Assembly (NCBI GenBank): GCA_024516155.1
Contig: JAJJXM010000001.1
Span: 1,178,001 to 1,242,000 of the forward strand
Length of the DNA: 64,000 bases
Reading direction: 5' to 3'
DNA from: Pyronema omphalodes
Taxonomy: Eukaryota; Ascomycota; Pezizomycetes; Pezizales; Pyronemataceae
Positions 45,293-55,737 of the stretch are shown one piece after another. The position numbers were made by a program, and so were the translations under genes. Numbering within the stretch: the first letter of the stretch is position 1; each line of letters opens with the position of its first letter. Under the pieces are notes generated by a model that saw nothing but the letters and a program-made list of their open reading frames with translations, was not told the DNA's origin and searched no databases.

Positions 45293-48261
45293 CTACAACT
45301 CCTCTTCCGCCACACACCTAAACCCATTAATCGACAACTCAACATCCCACCAAGTTTCATTACCAATTCCTAACGCTGCAGATATAGCTTCCGTAATCAT
45401 ATCTTCATCTAGGGATTTGTCTTCCTTGATGATTTCTGCTATTTGGTCGGGTATGGATGTCAGGAGTTGTTGGTGGTTGGAGCATGAGGGGGGCGGGTGT
45501 TGTGGTGAGGTGGTTATGTCGGATTGTGAGGTTTGGGGTAGATATGGGATTTTGGTGGAGAAGCCAGGGGGACTAGAGGGGCTGAAGGAATTGGTGGTTG
45601 GGGCGGGTGCTAGTGGTGGCAGTGGTGGTAGTGGTGGTAATTCTGCTAACTCTGGTAATGGATTATTCTCTGCCTCAGGAGAATTTCTATCATGGGTTAT
45701 TTTCCGACGTTTTATTCCTCTAGATCCTTCCGGGGATATTATTGATTCTTGGTGCTTTATAGATTCGCTTGGTGAGGAAGATTGATACAATGGATTTGAT
45801 AATGTACCAGCTGAAATATCGGGACTTGGTTCCTCCAGCTTTATGGCGGTGGGTAAATTCGGTGGTGAGGAAAATGGCTCGCTTGGTCCATTTGGTGGCT
45901 CGGGCTTTCCACGGAGAAATATTGATCGAGGTGAAGGTGTAATTTCGGAATCGTGTCTTTGGGTTGTGTAGTGTTCCAGGGATATGGAGACGGAACTCAT
46001 GCTTGATGATATGATTTCTGTTTTTATTAACTGGGATGTGTGTTTCTTTTCTTCTTCTTTTTCTTCTTCTTTCGGTGTTTTCGGGGCGGTGTCGGTAAGT
46101 AATGGCTGATGGGGTTCCTTTGGTGATGTATATTCCATGCCAGGACTTTGAAAGTCTCCTAGATGACTTCTTTTATGCTGATTAAGTTCCTCGACAAGTT
46201 GCCGATCCACTCTACATTGGTATGCATTCCTCATTTCATTATCATGGGCGAAGATGCGTTCTGAGCATAAATCACCATACAGAGTTTCCACCGAGACCTG
46301 CGGAGTCCATGTAGTCTCATCGCAAGTATTCTGATAAACATCCTTCGGTCTAAAAGCCGCCACAAATGCTCTAAGTTCTCCTAGTGACGAATGCCGGGAA
46401 TATGGAAATTGTATCCAAGTTGGAAGAAGTTCCCCGGTTTTGGATATGATGCTAGATGTACCAGGCCAGTTTTGATGAAGAGCATTGTTGGATAAACGTG
46501 CTGCATGGTCTTTGGCTTTTTTGATAGCGGCGGATTGCAGAAGTGATAGAATATCTGCTTTGGTGATGGTTTCGTTAAGGGTGGGATAAGGTAGAGGAAT
46601 GGATTCTTTGCGGGATTTGCTGGCGGATGTGAGGATGTCAAGGGCTTCGAGTGTTATGTCGTCACCGAGAAGATCTAGAAGAATCTTGAATTGGCCTTCG
46701 ATGGAAAAGTCTTCGTTGTTGTTCACTATCCCGTTTGGTATCAGTGGTTATAATAGAGGAGATTGGCTTGAGATACATACAGTCGCCGTAATCGATGCCA
46801 TCTTCTTGCCATAGTTCTCCATTAACAACTGCAACAACTGGAGTTATGTAGACGACGTTGGGTCGATTTAGTCCCTCGCAGTTAGTATTTCGTTCACAGG
46901 AATGAATCTTCACGTTTGGGTTGGTAGTTATAATTTTGGGGTATGTGACATTTCCAACGTCAAATCCGCAGAGAAAAGGGCCATGAGACCATTTGTTTCC
47001 GTCTTTGAGAGACATGAATAAATTGTAGTGATATCTGTTGAGGTGGATTTGACAATTGAAGTGGGCCGCGAGGGCGACCCAAACATCCTATCACTCGTTA
47101 GTAAAAAGGGATAGATTATGAGAATCCGGCAAACCTCGTATCCAAATGTCCAGGTATTGAGATGAAATATGGTGTCTTTTGGGTATTTCTCAAGTTGCTT
47201 TAATAATCCTGCTGTCCCTTCACGCTAAACCAACATTAGCTATCGCAATATACAAAAACACATTAAATCTTTTTTTACCTTTGATGGGAACTTCATTTCA
47301 GAGCCTCTTATCCCACATGATGTATCCAAATAAATTTTGTCTAGCCTCTTTATTCCCGTTGTATAAGGTAACATTATCGGATGTCTTGCAAGATAATCTA
47401 TCAACCAGTCCTCCGCTATCTTCTTTGTAAGTTATGCAGCCGAGTACTTCTCCGCCAAGGAGCACTTACCTCTCATATCTCCAGTATATAATATCGCCTT
47501 TCCGTTTCCCTCTATTAGAAACATCACTGCACCAACACAATGATTTGCCTTTGATTCTCATCAGTACCCATCCTCACCTCATAAATGATACTGTTCAGGT
47601 GAAATGAAACATACGTCAAATAAGGTTACCCTAACTTTCATCTCCGGTCCCACCTCCACCCAAGTTGGTGTCTCTAGAGGAATAGCTTTCTATTGTCACC
47701 GTATGATATCAGCCTTCTAGGACTTTAGGGACTTCTACACAAAATCAAATGGAGTGTTACCAAAATACTCTCCTTCGCCTTATACTGACAATTCTCAGTC
47801 TCAACAACGCCCTTATGTAAATTTAATCTATGAACTTTTCTCTGCAATTTAACCAATAGTTCTTTAGTAGCTGCCGAGCAATAAATAAAAGCCGGTTTAT
47901 GGCTCGATTCCAGGCCTTGCAGATGATCTCTGTCAGAATTTTTTTTAGTATTCCTAACTTTCAAGAAAATTAGAATAACAAAGTAAGGTGACATTACGAG
48001 TGGATATGGCTCAAAAATCCAGCCAGCATTTTATTATCCACAGAGTTATTAATTCCACGGAAGTAATCGACTACAGTCCCCATCATTGGTTAGATGGCGC
48101 TTATCCTTGGGCTAGTAGAAAACGACAAAACTTGACGCTGGAATATAGTATACCACATACTTCGAATTCCCGGGAACTCTACAAGATGGGTCAGTTAGAT
48201 CTTCGGTGTAAGGGCTGGAAACGTGGATCTTACCAGATACTATTCCTTTGAAGGTGGACAT
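45293..48261 (-). CDS. Artemis/SNM1-like metallo-beta-lactamase beta-CASP nuclease
   Basis: The 802-aa product is rebuilt from ten exons: 48261..48234, 48178..48161, 48070..47998, 47929..47761, 47689..47615, 47548..47470, 47415..47279, 47224..47135, 47087..46781 and 46725..45293. The first is 28 nt and the second only 18 nt. Metal-binding motif 2 is HIHSDH (H37, H39, D41, H42). Motif 3 is the ANHC histidine (H124) and motif 4 the aspartate in LYTGDMR (D145). The beta-CASP insert follows (DTIFHLNTWTFGYEDVWVALAAHF), then IHSCERNTNCEGLNRPNVVYITPV. The DRMBL-type end of the core is FRPKDVYQNTCDETTWTPQVS with GDLCSERIF. This is the Artemis/DCLRE1C branch, a DNA hairpin and overhang nuclease of end joining, rather than Pso2, which carries a zinc finger. 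The last 300 residues are disordered and Ser/Pro-rich. Confidence 0.85.
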
Positions 48262-48710
48262 TGTACTGGACGCGTGAACACGGTGAGACGCGTCGGGAGA
48301 GTGGAAACTCGCGTAGAAGAGTTTGGGTGCTACTATAGGTTGTCTGGCTAAGTACGGAACTGATAATTTCGAATCTATATACTGCTTGATTTCGGCTCTT
48401 TTCAATGAGTGAAGTTCAAATGTGGATTCGGTACATAAACAAGAATTCAAGCGCTTAGGGGGTACTTTGAGTATTTTGTTCTTGTCATACACAGTTCAAA
48501 ATCAGAGGTGAGTACAAAGCCAATCACCATTCTCGGCAAAATCTACTGGAAACCTTGGAACTAATATTGGCATCTCAAGTCATATATATCTAGTATCAAG
48601 TATTCATGGACGAAAATGTGAAGAATCATGGCATGAAGATATTACAAATTGCGCCTGACCAAGTCTATTATACAAATATAGTTATGTATGCAAAATGCTA
48701 GGTATTATTG
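48262..48710. other. Intergenic region between the Artemis-like gene and MFAP1
   Basis: This 449-bp gap between two minus-strand genes contains the Artemis-like promoter and the MFAP1 3' end. No ORF or repeat was supported. Confidence 0.4.
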
Positions 48711-50294
48711 TCATCTCGCGGGTGAAGTATCCCGTCTCTGTCTCTTTTCTCCGTCTTCTCCTTGCCTTGGTGAGTGTGCTCTCTTCTTTTCGCGGTCTCC
48801 GCCCCGATCTCCATCCCGCCCTGAAGCATAGGAATCACCTCGGCGGTCACGATCATCACGGCCTCGGTCACGACGCCCACCATCGTCATCCCATCTCCGC
48901 CTATCACCACCATCCCTTGGCCCCCGATCGTAATCCCGTGGTTTTTCGTCCCACCGACTACCTCCTCTTCGACTATCCATATCGTCCCTCCTATCCCTAT
49001 CATCTCTTCTATCCCTACCATCTCTCCTATCTCTGTCGTCTCTCCTGTCCCTGCCATCCCTCCTATCTCTATCTCCTCTCCTGTCGAAATGTCTGTCATC
49101 CGACCTCTCTTGCCTTCGGTCACCCTCCTCCCTTTCGGGCCTAGGATCCGGTCTGAATCTCTCATCCACACCGGTGGGTACCTGAAAGCCACCCCGCTTC
49201 TTCTTCTGATCCCACATACTTCCACCATCCTGCCTAGTCGTATCCTCTGCCGCCAAATGGGTGTATCTTGTTCTTCCTCTCTTTCCAACCTCATCACCTC
49301 TAACCTGCATATACTTTGGCAGCACCTCTCTATTCTTCACCGAATCCTCAACAGACGCAGTAGCATAATCCCTTTTTAAGATGTCCGCATCCTGGTAGAA
49401 AGCACCCTTATGATAGAACTTCTGCATGAATCCCATCTTCCCCCTATTCTCCATCTTCTCTTCTTTCTGTTTGCGAACAAATTCCATATCCTCCTTCTCC
49501 CTCAACGCCGGGTCCATTTCTCTTCTCCTCTCAATCTCAGCTCTCTCCTCTTCAATTTGAGCCAAAGCCTGTCTCTCCCTCTTAATCCTCAACAACTCTC
49601 TCAACTTCCAAGCAGCTCTTTCCGCCGCCGGGTCCACATTATCCGTATCATCAATTCCCTCCTCATCATCCACATCATCATCCCAACCTCTTCTTCCCGC
49701 CGCCTTAGCCTCCGCATCCCTCTTTAAATGTGCCTCCAATAGCTCCTCCGCCTCTTTCCTCTCCTCCTCTTCCTGTTTAAGTCTCGCCGCTTCCTCAGCA
49801 GCTTTTTTCGCCTCCGCATTTCCCCGCTGTGATTTCGGAATAAACGTCGGTCTCAAGAACTTTCTCGGAGCAGGAGCCTCTTCTTCCTCTTCTTCTTCCT
49901 CATCCTCCTCCTCATCCTCCTCTTCTTCACCCTCAGATTCCTCAGTAGTATATTCATCCTCCTCCGCTTCTTTAGCTTTCTTTTCCTCTTCCTCTTTGGC
50001 TTTTCGTTCCGCTTCTTCTTTAGCGCCTTGAGCAAATCGTTTACTTAGGTCCACATCTTTGAGTTGTTTTGCGACGCCTGCTGCGGCAGTAGTTGCAGAG
50101 GTACTAGCGGCTGGTTTCTTTACGTAGACGGGTTTCGGACGAGGGGGAGGAGAGGCAGCTTCGGAGTCTGATTCGCTGCCGGATTCTTCGGAGCCTGAGG
50201 CTTCGTCGTCGGAGGGTTCTTCGGGGGCGATTGGTTTTCCGGGGCGGTAACGCGGGGCGCGTACGGGATTTGCGGTCATGCGCTTGGGAGGCAT
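48711..50294 (-). CDS. MFAP1-like spliceosomal protein
   Basis: This single-exon 527-aa protein has the MFAP1 (microfibrillar-associated protein 1) domain. Despite the name, this is a nuclear B-complex spliceosome component. N-terminal residues 1-160 are low complexity, with acidic Ser/Glu runs and KAKEEEEKKAKEAEED helix. The conserved core lies at about 165-370: RKFLRPTFIPKSQR, EELLEAHLKRD, RAAWKLRELLRIKRER, RRREMDPALREKED, then GKMGFMQKFYHKGAFYQD and YTHLAAEDTTR. The end matches SMWDQKKKRGGFQVPTGVDERF. The tail (about 375-527) is an RD/DR repeat region (RRDGRDRRDD), about 150 residues long and typical of nuclear-speckle proteins. Human MFAP1 is about 440 aa; the fungal excess is mainly this tail. 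Confidence 0.93.
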   Translation of the reverse strand: MPPKRMTANPVRAPRYRPGKPIAPEEPSDDEASGSEESGSESDSEAASPPPRPKPVYVKKPAASTSATTAAAGVAKQLKDVDLSKRFAQGAKEEAERKAKEEEEKKAKEAEEDEYTTEESEGEEEEDEEEDEEEEEEEEAPAPRKFLRPTFIPKSQRGNAEAKKAAEEAARLKQEEEERKEAEELLEAHLKRDAEAKAAGRRGWDDDVDDEEGIDDTDNVDPAAERAAWKLRELLRIKRERQALAQIEEERAEIERRREMDPALREKEDMEFVRKQKEEKMENRGKMGFMQKFYHKGAFYQDADILKRDYATASVEDSVKNREVLPKYMQVRGDEVGKRGRTRYTHLAAEDTTRQDGGSMWDQKKKRGGFQVPTGVDERFRPDPRPEREEGDRRQERSDDRHFDRRGDRDRRDGRDRRDDRDRRDGRDRRDDRDRRDDMDSRRGGSRWDEKPRDYDRGPRDGGDRRRWDDDGGRRDRGRDDRDRRGDSYASGRDGDRGGDREKKRAHSPRQGEDGEKRQRRDTSPAR

Positions 50295-50547
50295 GTTTAT
50301 GGTGATGTGTGGGAGGATGTTGTAGAGGTGTACGTGATGAGAGACGTGATGAGACGCGAGGGCGTTGAGCCGCGTGCAGGGGTGTCACGAAGATGGTTTT
50401 TTGGATGACGTCGCGGGCTGGGCGGAGGAAATGAGTGATGTTGGAAAGATGGAATGCCAAGCGGTAATGAGCTCAAGAATAGCTTATCTATGGATTTTGT
50501 TCTCTCGCAAAACTACATAGTTACTACAAGAGAGGATGTGGTCTGTT

Positions 50548-50562
50548 CCGGCCTACGGCCGG
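50548..50562. repeat. Short perfect GC palindrome with 3-nt loop
   Basis: The arms CCGGCC and GGCCGG flank a TAC loop, 66 bp before the larger hairpin. Short GC hairpins of this sort are often seen near ends of mobile elements, including Helitron 3' ends, but no CTRR end was identified here. Confidence 0.6.
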
Positions 50563-50628
50563 TCCATTGTGTTGCCTCTACAAATCGAACCGTTGGTACA
50601 CAACTCCAACTGTTGATAAACTGGTTAC

Positions 50629-50672
50629 TCGTGCCTAAAGATGGTGGCTAGCGCCACCATCTTTAGGCACGA
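50629..50672. repeat. Perfect hairpin, 20-bp arms with 4-nt loop
   Basis: Arm 50629-50648 (starting TCGTGCCTAAAG) is exactly complementary to 50653-50672 with a TAGC loop. It is not followed by a T run, so it is not an obvious terminator-like structure. It may be a foldback element or a transposon end. Confidence 0.85.
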
Positions 50673-50791
50673 ACATATAATGTGACGGGTTTCGACTATA
50701 TATATGATGTGATCTTAAGAATCTGAAACTCGCCTATGATTCCCGCAAGAGCAGCCTGGGATAAACAATATTCCTAGTGATGCAGTTGATG

Positions 50792-52080
50792 TTATCCTGT
50801 GACAGCAATATTCTGACATGCTTCCTCTGCCTGACCCTTCACAGATATGTGCTGGAACACAAAGTTCATTGGGGCAAGCAGAAGATATTTTCTTGCCGAT
50901 TGAAGGATTTGTCGAGTAATTTCACCTCTACAATATAGCATGGGTTGTAACTTCAGGACAATAACTCTCGAATTCTTGACCAGCCACTTCTGTATTGAGA
51001 GGTTTCTACACAATCACCAGTTTGTCGGTTTGATTTCAATTTTTTGGGCCTTGCCAAACTCAATATTATGACATATGGTACAGTTTTGATATATATCGGA
51101 GGCTCTGACTTTTACCCCAGGATCTCGCTGGGAATTGTCCCAGAGCGTACATGATATCTTGGGCCTGTTGTCACCCTTATTCCTTATGCTGGTTTTACTT
51201 CTCGTCTGTACATTTGGAGCCCTGTTTGCTCTTTTTCCACTGGCCTCTCTGAACTCACCTGTCTCCTCTCTCCTCACTGAACTGTTCTTCTACTTATCAC
51301 CTGGCCTCTGCCTTCAACGTTACCACATTGTTTCTACTCCTTTTCTGCCCTTCTTCCTCTCTGTCTTTTCACTCGTATTATTTCTTCTTCAGCTTTTACA
51401 TCACAGTTCATCTTTCTCACTTTGCCAATCCTTCCTCCATTCATGTACATATGTGTCTGTCTTTCATGTTTTTTTTAATTTTTCTTTTTCTCATTGTGCA
51501 GCATTAACTTTCATGTTGATTCAGAAAGACTTTATGCATATTCTAGGATTCGATCAGTGCTCCTCAGCCTGTTCTCATTCTTTCCGAGTCATTTTTTGAT
51601 ATCCTCGTGATGTTTCTGAAGCTCAGTCTCAGTAATGGGAAATCCTCCTTGGGAGGCTTCAAAACGTTCTCTGCTTCCTTCCACTGTTTTTCTGCCTTCA
51701 GCCTATTCAAATCCGCTTTATATATCTCCTCACACAGTGTGTCAAGATTCTCCTCAATAAAACCGCAGTTGCTTAACTTCATCTGTTAGCGTCTCGTCGA
51801 CTGTATCTGCAGCATGCGGCAAAGGTCACAGGTGTCCGTATATTTTATCCGGCCAACCATTAACAGCTGAATTGCATCATGAATTGTATCAAAGGTGCGA
51901 AGTGGTTCGGGATTGGAAAGGCGAATGGGATCTGTGCCCAGGCAGCCAGGAGAGCAGTCTTATATGTTTCCCATCGAATCTGTTCCGGTTGCCACGGTTG
52001 CCGGTTTTACCATCCCGCCATGTATTGCCGAAGCTTTTGTATTGCCGCCCGACAGCCATAGGAGTTCACGTTTAAATTAA
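50792..52080 (-). pseudogene. Possible decayed Tc1/mariner-like transposase or other element ORFs
   Basis: Minus-strand fragments look protein-like but are broken. Near 52000-51900 a frame reads WETYKTALLAAWAQIP, resembling the WxxYxxALxxAWxxI segment near the C-terminus of Tc1-type transposases; stops and shifts flank it. At 51782-51564 a charged frame includes EENLDTLCEEIYKADLNR and SFRNITRIS. At 51277-50792 about 160 codons are open apart from one stop (KWLVKNSRVIVLKLQPMLY). These may be parts of one element or unrelated. No catalytic DDE triad was found, so the assignment is weak. Confidence 0.25.
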
Positions 52081-52677
52081 TCTGAAATTACGTCATCACA
52101 GCCTTTAATAACAACGCTATACCGTATCAGGTAAATAACTAAAATATAGTTGCTTATATAGTCAAAAAAAAGGCGACTAAAAACCTCTAAATCACTTTCC
52201 GCAGACGCTATTCCATTTCAGGTGCGTACTAAAACATCTGCTTATAGTATTCTGAAACTAATAATTACTTGCATACCAATCTAACTACTCGGGTACCGAT
52301 TCTTGAAGACGAAAAATAAAGCAGGACAAAAAAAGCAACATTTCAGCGTGATCCTCAAAATCAATTGGTATAAGTAACCGGTAAAAAATAAAGACGCCCG
52401 TCATTCTGTAAAGCCTCTTGGATATATGAGTTGGATAATACCTTCAGTGGTTCCGTTCCACAGCTGTATTTTGCATAGTAAAAATTATCCATTTTGCTAC
52501 GCCGGACAATTGGTGAGATATTCCTGGCATAGACCAGCTTACGTATATTGTGTAGTAGGTATAGTAGTAAATTTCTTTTTGTTTTGTTAAGATCATATTG
52601 ATGATTGACTTGGTCCTCCGGGGAAATGAAACTAATGTAAAATTCAAGAACATTCAGAGTATTTTTGTGGATAGTTA

Positions 52678-55600
52678 CTAATCGTCTGTTTCGTGTTGTT
52701 TGCGGAATGCTGCTGCCTCATCCATAGTCCTGCATAATGCAGCACCACACTCCGGATCAATCTCCTGCCCATCCCGACCTATAAGAACAGGTTGGCCTTC
52801 GTTAAGGTGATTCTTGAGGTGAGCCACGCGATGGAAGCTAATATCAGTGACAGACATCCACTGAATTTTGAATGGTCCCGACGATTCCCAAAGAAGATTC
52901 TTGGCCCAGCTGGGAATTGGTGCAGAACCAGGAGGCCCCTCCATACGTGCCTAGTATTGTTATCAGCACAATTCTATGAGGCATTTGCATTTGAGCAAAT
53001 GTGTTTTAGAAAAACATACATAGCCCTGAAACTTTCCACTCTTATTGATTGAAAAGAACAAAATAACGTTGCGGGCAGATTTAAATGCTTCGTCGAGAAT
53101 TTCAGCATTTTTTTGTTGAGTTGCCCATATACACTACAATAATCAAACACCCATTTGTTAGTATTGGTTGATTATTGTGGCTCCTGGGTAATTATTACAT
53201 CCTGTTGCGCCATCCTGACGTTGTCTTGGTTGAAGCTCTTAATCATAAAGTATCTTACGTCTGAATTTCTCATTTCTGGAAGAAATTGAGAAGTGTTAGT
53301 TTATTATAGTTTTTGATTATAATATTGTATTTAACTGGATCCAATATGAGAGTGCGGCTCACCACCTGGGACTCCGGGAATCCTATTCATTTCCATGGAA
53401 TCATCCATATTGCTTCTCCTGTCGTAGCCATCATGTCTTTCGTAATTATCTTTAGAGTATCCACGGCCTCTTCCCCGACCAAATGGTTTACGTTCGTAGT
53501 TATTTGGTGATTCGCCGAATGAATTTCGTCGCCCACGGAATGATTTTCTGAAGTCATCCTTTGGAGGGAATCTTGAATCGCCCCGACTCCGTCCCTCAAA
53601 CCTAGAAGAAGGACCAGGACTTTTGTGTCCTTGAGAGTAGTCTCGTTTGTGGCCAACATACGGACGCGGACTCATGCTACGCCGTCTGGAGCGATCACCC
53701 GAGGCTCCAGGAGAGGCATCACGACCCCTTGCTGATGCAACCCTCTGAGATAGAGCCAATCGAACTGCTTCCGTTTCGTCGATTGAATCCTCACCATGCA
53801 TGGTCCGTTGCATAAGACCATTATCAGACCCATATGGCATGGGCTTGCGGTGAGAATCATAGCTGTGTCGCGCAGATTTCGCAGAATGTGGAAGGTCTGA
53901 GAACTCATCCTCCCGTGTTGAACGTCTTTTAAGGCCAACAGAGTTTGCAGGTGGAAGTTCATCGCGGAATCCACGCTCCTCGTGTGGCAGCGTGTATCCA
54001 AGACGAGGACCACCGGTGGAAATACCTCTTTTAGCAGCATCCCGTTCGTCCCAAGGCGCAGGAACATGGGGAGGGGGCATTGAATATAACGCCGGTCTCC
54101 GAGGATCTGGTTCTTCTCTGGTAGTCCGAGGAGCATAGGCTGGATCGTGCTCTAGTGGATAACGTCCACTTCCTTCTAACGTACGTGGTTCCCTATGGCG
54201 AGACAACGTTGCCTGTCGATAGGCATAGTCATGGTAGCCTGTGATCTCAAGCCACTCATTGAGGTCCCTGTAATACAGAGCTGCGTAGTCTGCCTCAGGA
54301 GGACGAGGTACCGTTTGGGGGTACCGAGGATCCTCCCGTGGTGCATAGCGTCCAGGAGGAGGGTAGGGCGGGTAATCGCGGGTAACAGCATTGTAATCTG
54401 AATCTTGTAGAGACGATTCAACTGGATAACGAGATGACCTCATGGCGTATGGATCATTTGGGTGATCAACCCTAGAAACCTCGGGCCCTCTGTAATAGTC
54501 GTTTGCCCTGGGATCCCTTCGTTCATCGCCTGCTGGTGGATAACGACCATCATCGACAGGTTTTCTTCCACTGGCACTACCAGGGCCACTCAAAGGCTTA
54601 GATTCTTTAGGATATTCTGCATCTTCGTATCTGTCATAACGATACCGAGGATCGGATCTTTGCCGCCTATCCCTCTCATCATAGTCAGATTTCCGGATGT
54701 CGCTACGAGGTTCTTGTCTAGCATCAGGAAGTGATAGGTTCCTAGAACTTTCATGGCCATCTCTGTACTTTTCATACTCTTCTGGTCTGGTACCATAATC
54801 AAGCGAACGTCTCGGTGGGCGTCTTTCGCCACGTGAAACTGGTCGAGTCAACGCATCCTCGTATTTGTATTGTTCGTGCTTTGATTGCTGAGCTTCGGAT
54901 ACTCCAGGGGAGCCGCTTGGCGCGCCTGAAGTGAATTCTGTTGTTGAATTCTCTTCGACGCCCATAGTATCGGCTGGAAGTTCTTCCTTGACCGATCCAA
55001 AGGTCGCCAGTAAAGCATCAACAGCAGCATCTCGTTCGGGATTTTCCACGCTTCCGCTCCTCCCGGTTACACCCCCTGTAGCCTCACTAGGATTGTCCTT
55101 GTGGATAGATGCGCCTTCTTTTTCCAAGTTCATAAACTCCGCTGCCTTTTTCTTTTTTTCTGCCAAAGACTCCAAAACTTTCTGTCTGAGTTCATCTGGG
55201 TTTTTGGAGGAACCAGCTTCTCTGGAATTGTCCTCGTGTCGAGCTTCGGAATGATCGTGTAAATTCTCGGCTTCATACGACTGTTCAAATCTTGCGTTAT
55301 CCTTGAAGGGAGTTAGTAAGATCAAAAATTCGTTGTAGTGGGGATGGCACCATTTCTCTGTTATTTGAGTGTTCACTCGCGTAATCAATTCGCTCTGCTG
55401 GAAGTGATATACGATCTTGAAGTGATCTACCCTCAGCCATAGCATCCATTCCAGTTTCTTCCATAGCCCTTTCTTCGTACATGTCGTCCATATTCACAGG
55501 ATCCACCATCGATCCGCCACCAGTAGACTCCTCGTATTCCGGGTTGGATTCCTCGCCATAGTGTCGACCATCATCAGACTGCTTAGATCTGGTATTGTGG

Positions 55601-55737
55601 TGATCTCCATTGTAATTTCCACGGTAATTCTTAGAATACCTGCCTCGGCCACGACCTCTCCCACGACCTCTTCCACGATAGCTTGATTCTCTGTGAGAAC
55701 TTGATGAACCATCGTCAGCGTGTCCTTTGCGCACCAT
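52678..55737 (-). CDS. YTH-domain m6A reader, YTHDC1-like
   Basis: The 929-aa product has exons 55737..55351, 55301..53363, 53275..53199, 53133..53020 and 52950..52678. The N-terminus has an RG-repeat block (residues about 22-33). A long charged RS/RD/Tyr-rich disordered region (130-775) holds SRRRSMSPR, many DPR/RYP motifs and an RGRRNSFGE. The YTH domain occupies about 776-915: MRNSDVRYFMIKSFN, CIWATQQKNAEILDEAFKSA, VILFFSINKSGKFQGYARM, then KNLLWESSGPFKIQW and VLIGRDGQEIDPECGAALC. W804 and a Trp of the WAKNLLW segment (W854 or W860) are candidates for the aromatic cage that binds N6-methyladenosine. The ending GRDGQEI is that of YTHDC1 rather than YTHDF. Likely nuclear, acting on pre-mRNA or meiotic transcript fate by family analogy. 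Confidence 0.9.

Larger units (their letters stand above)
50295..52677. other. 2.4-kb intergenic region with decayed-element features
   Basis: This lies between the MFAP1 start and the end of the YTH gene. From 50,295 to 50,460 it is probably MFAP1 promoter. The rest contains two perfect hairpins (50548-50562, 50629-50672), a CT-rich stretch (51260-51560), minus-strand frames broken by single stops or shifts, and AT-rich sequence from 52080 onward. It looks like old mobile-element sequence. No intact gene was seen. Confidence 0.5.

Noticed and set aside
45417..45785. 122-codon plus-strand Gly/Ser-rich frame
   Set aside because: Antisense shadow of the Pro/Ser-rich tail of the Artemis-like protein.
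51135..51599. 154-codon frame that looks like a multi-pass membrane protein
   Set aside because: The hydrophobic Leu/Phe/Ser strings come from a CT-rich tract; there is no charge pattern at helix ends and no family signal.
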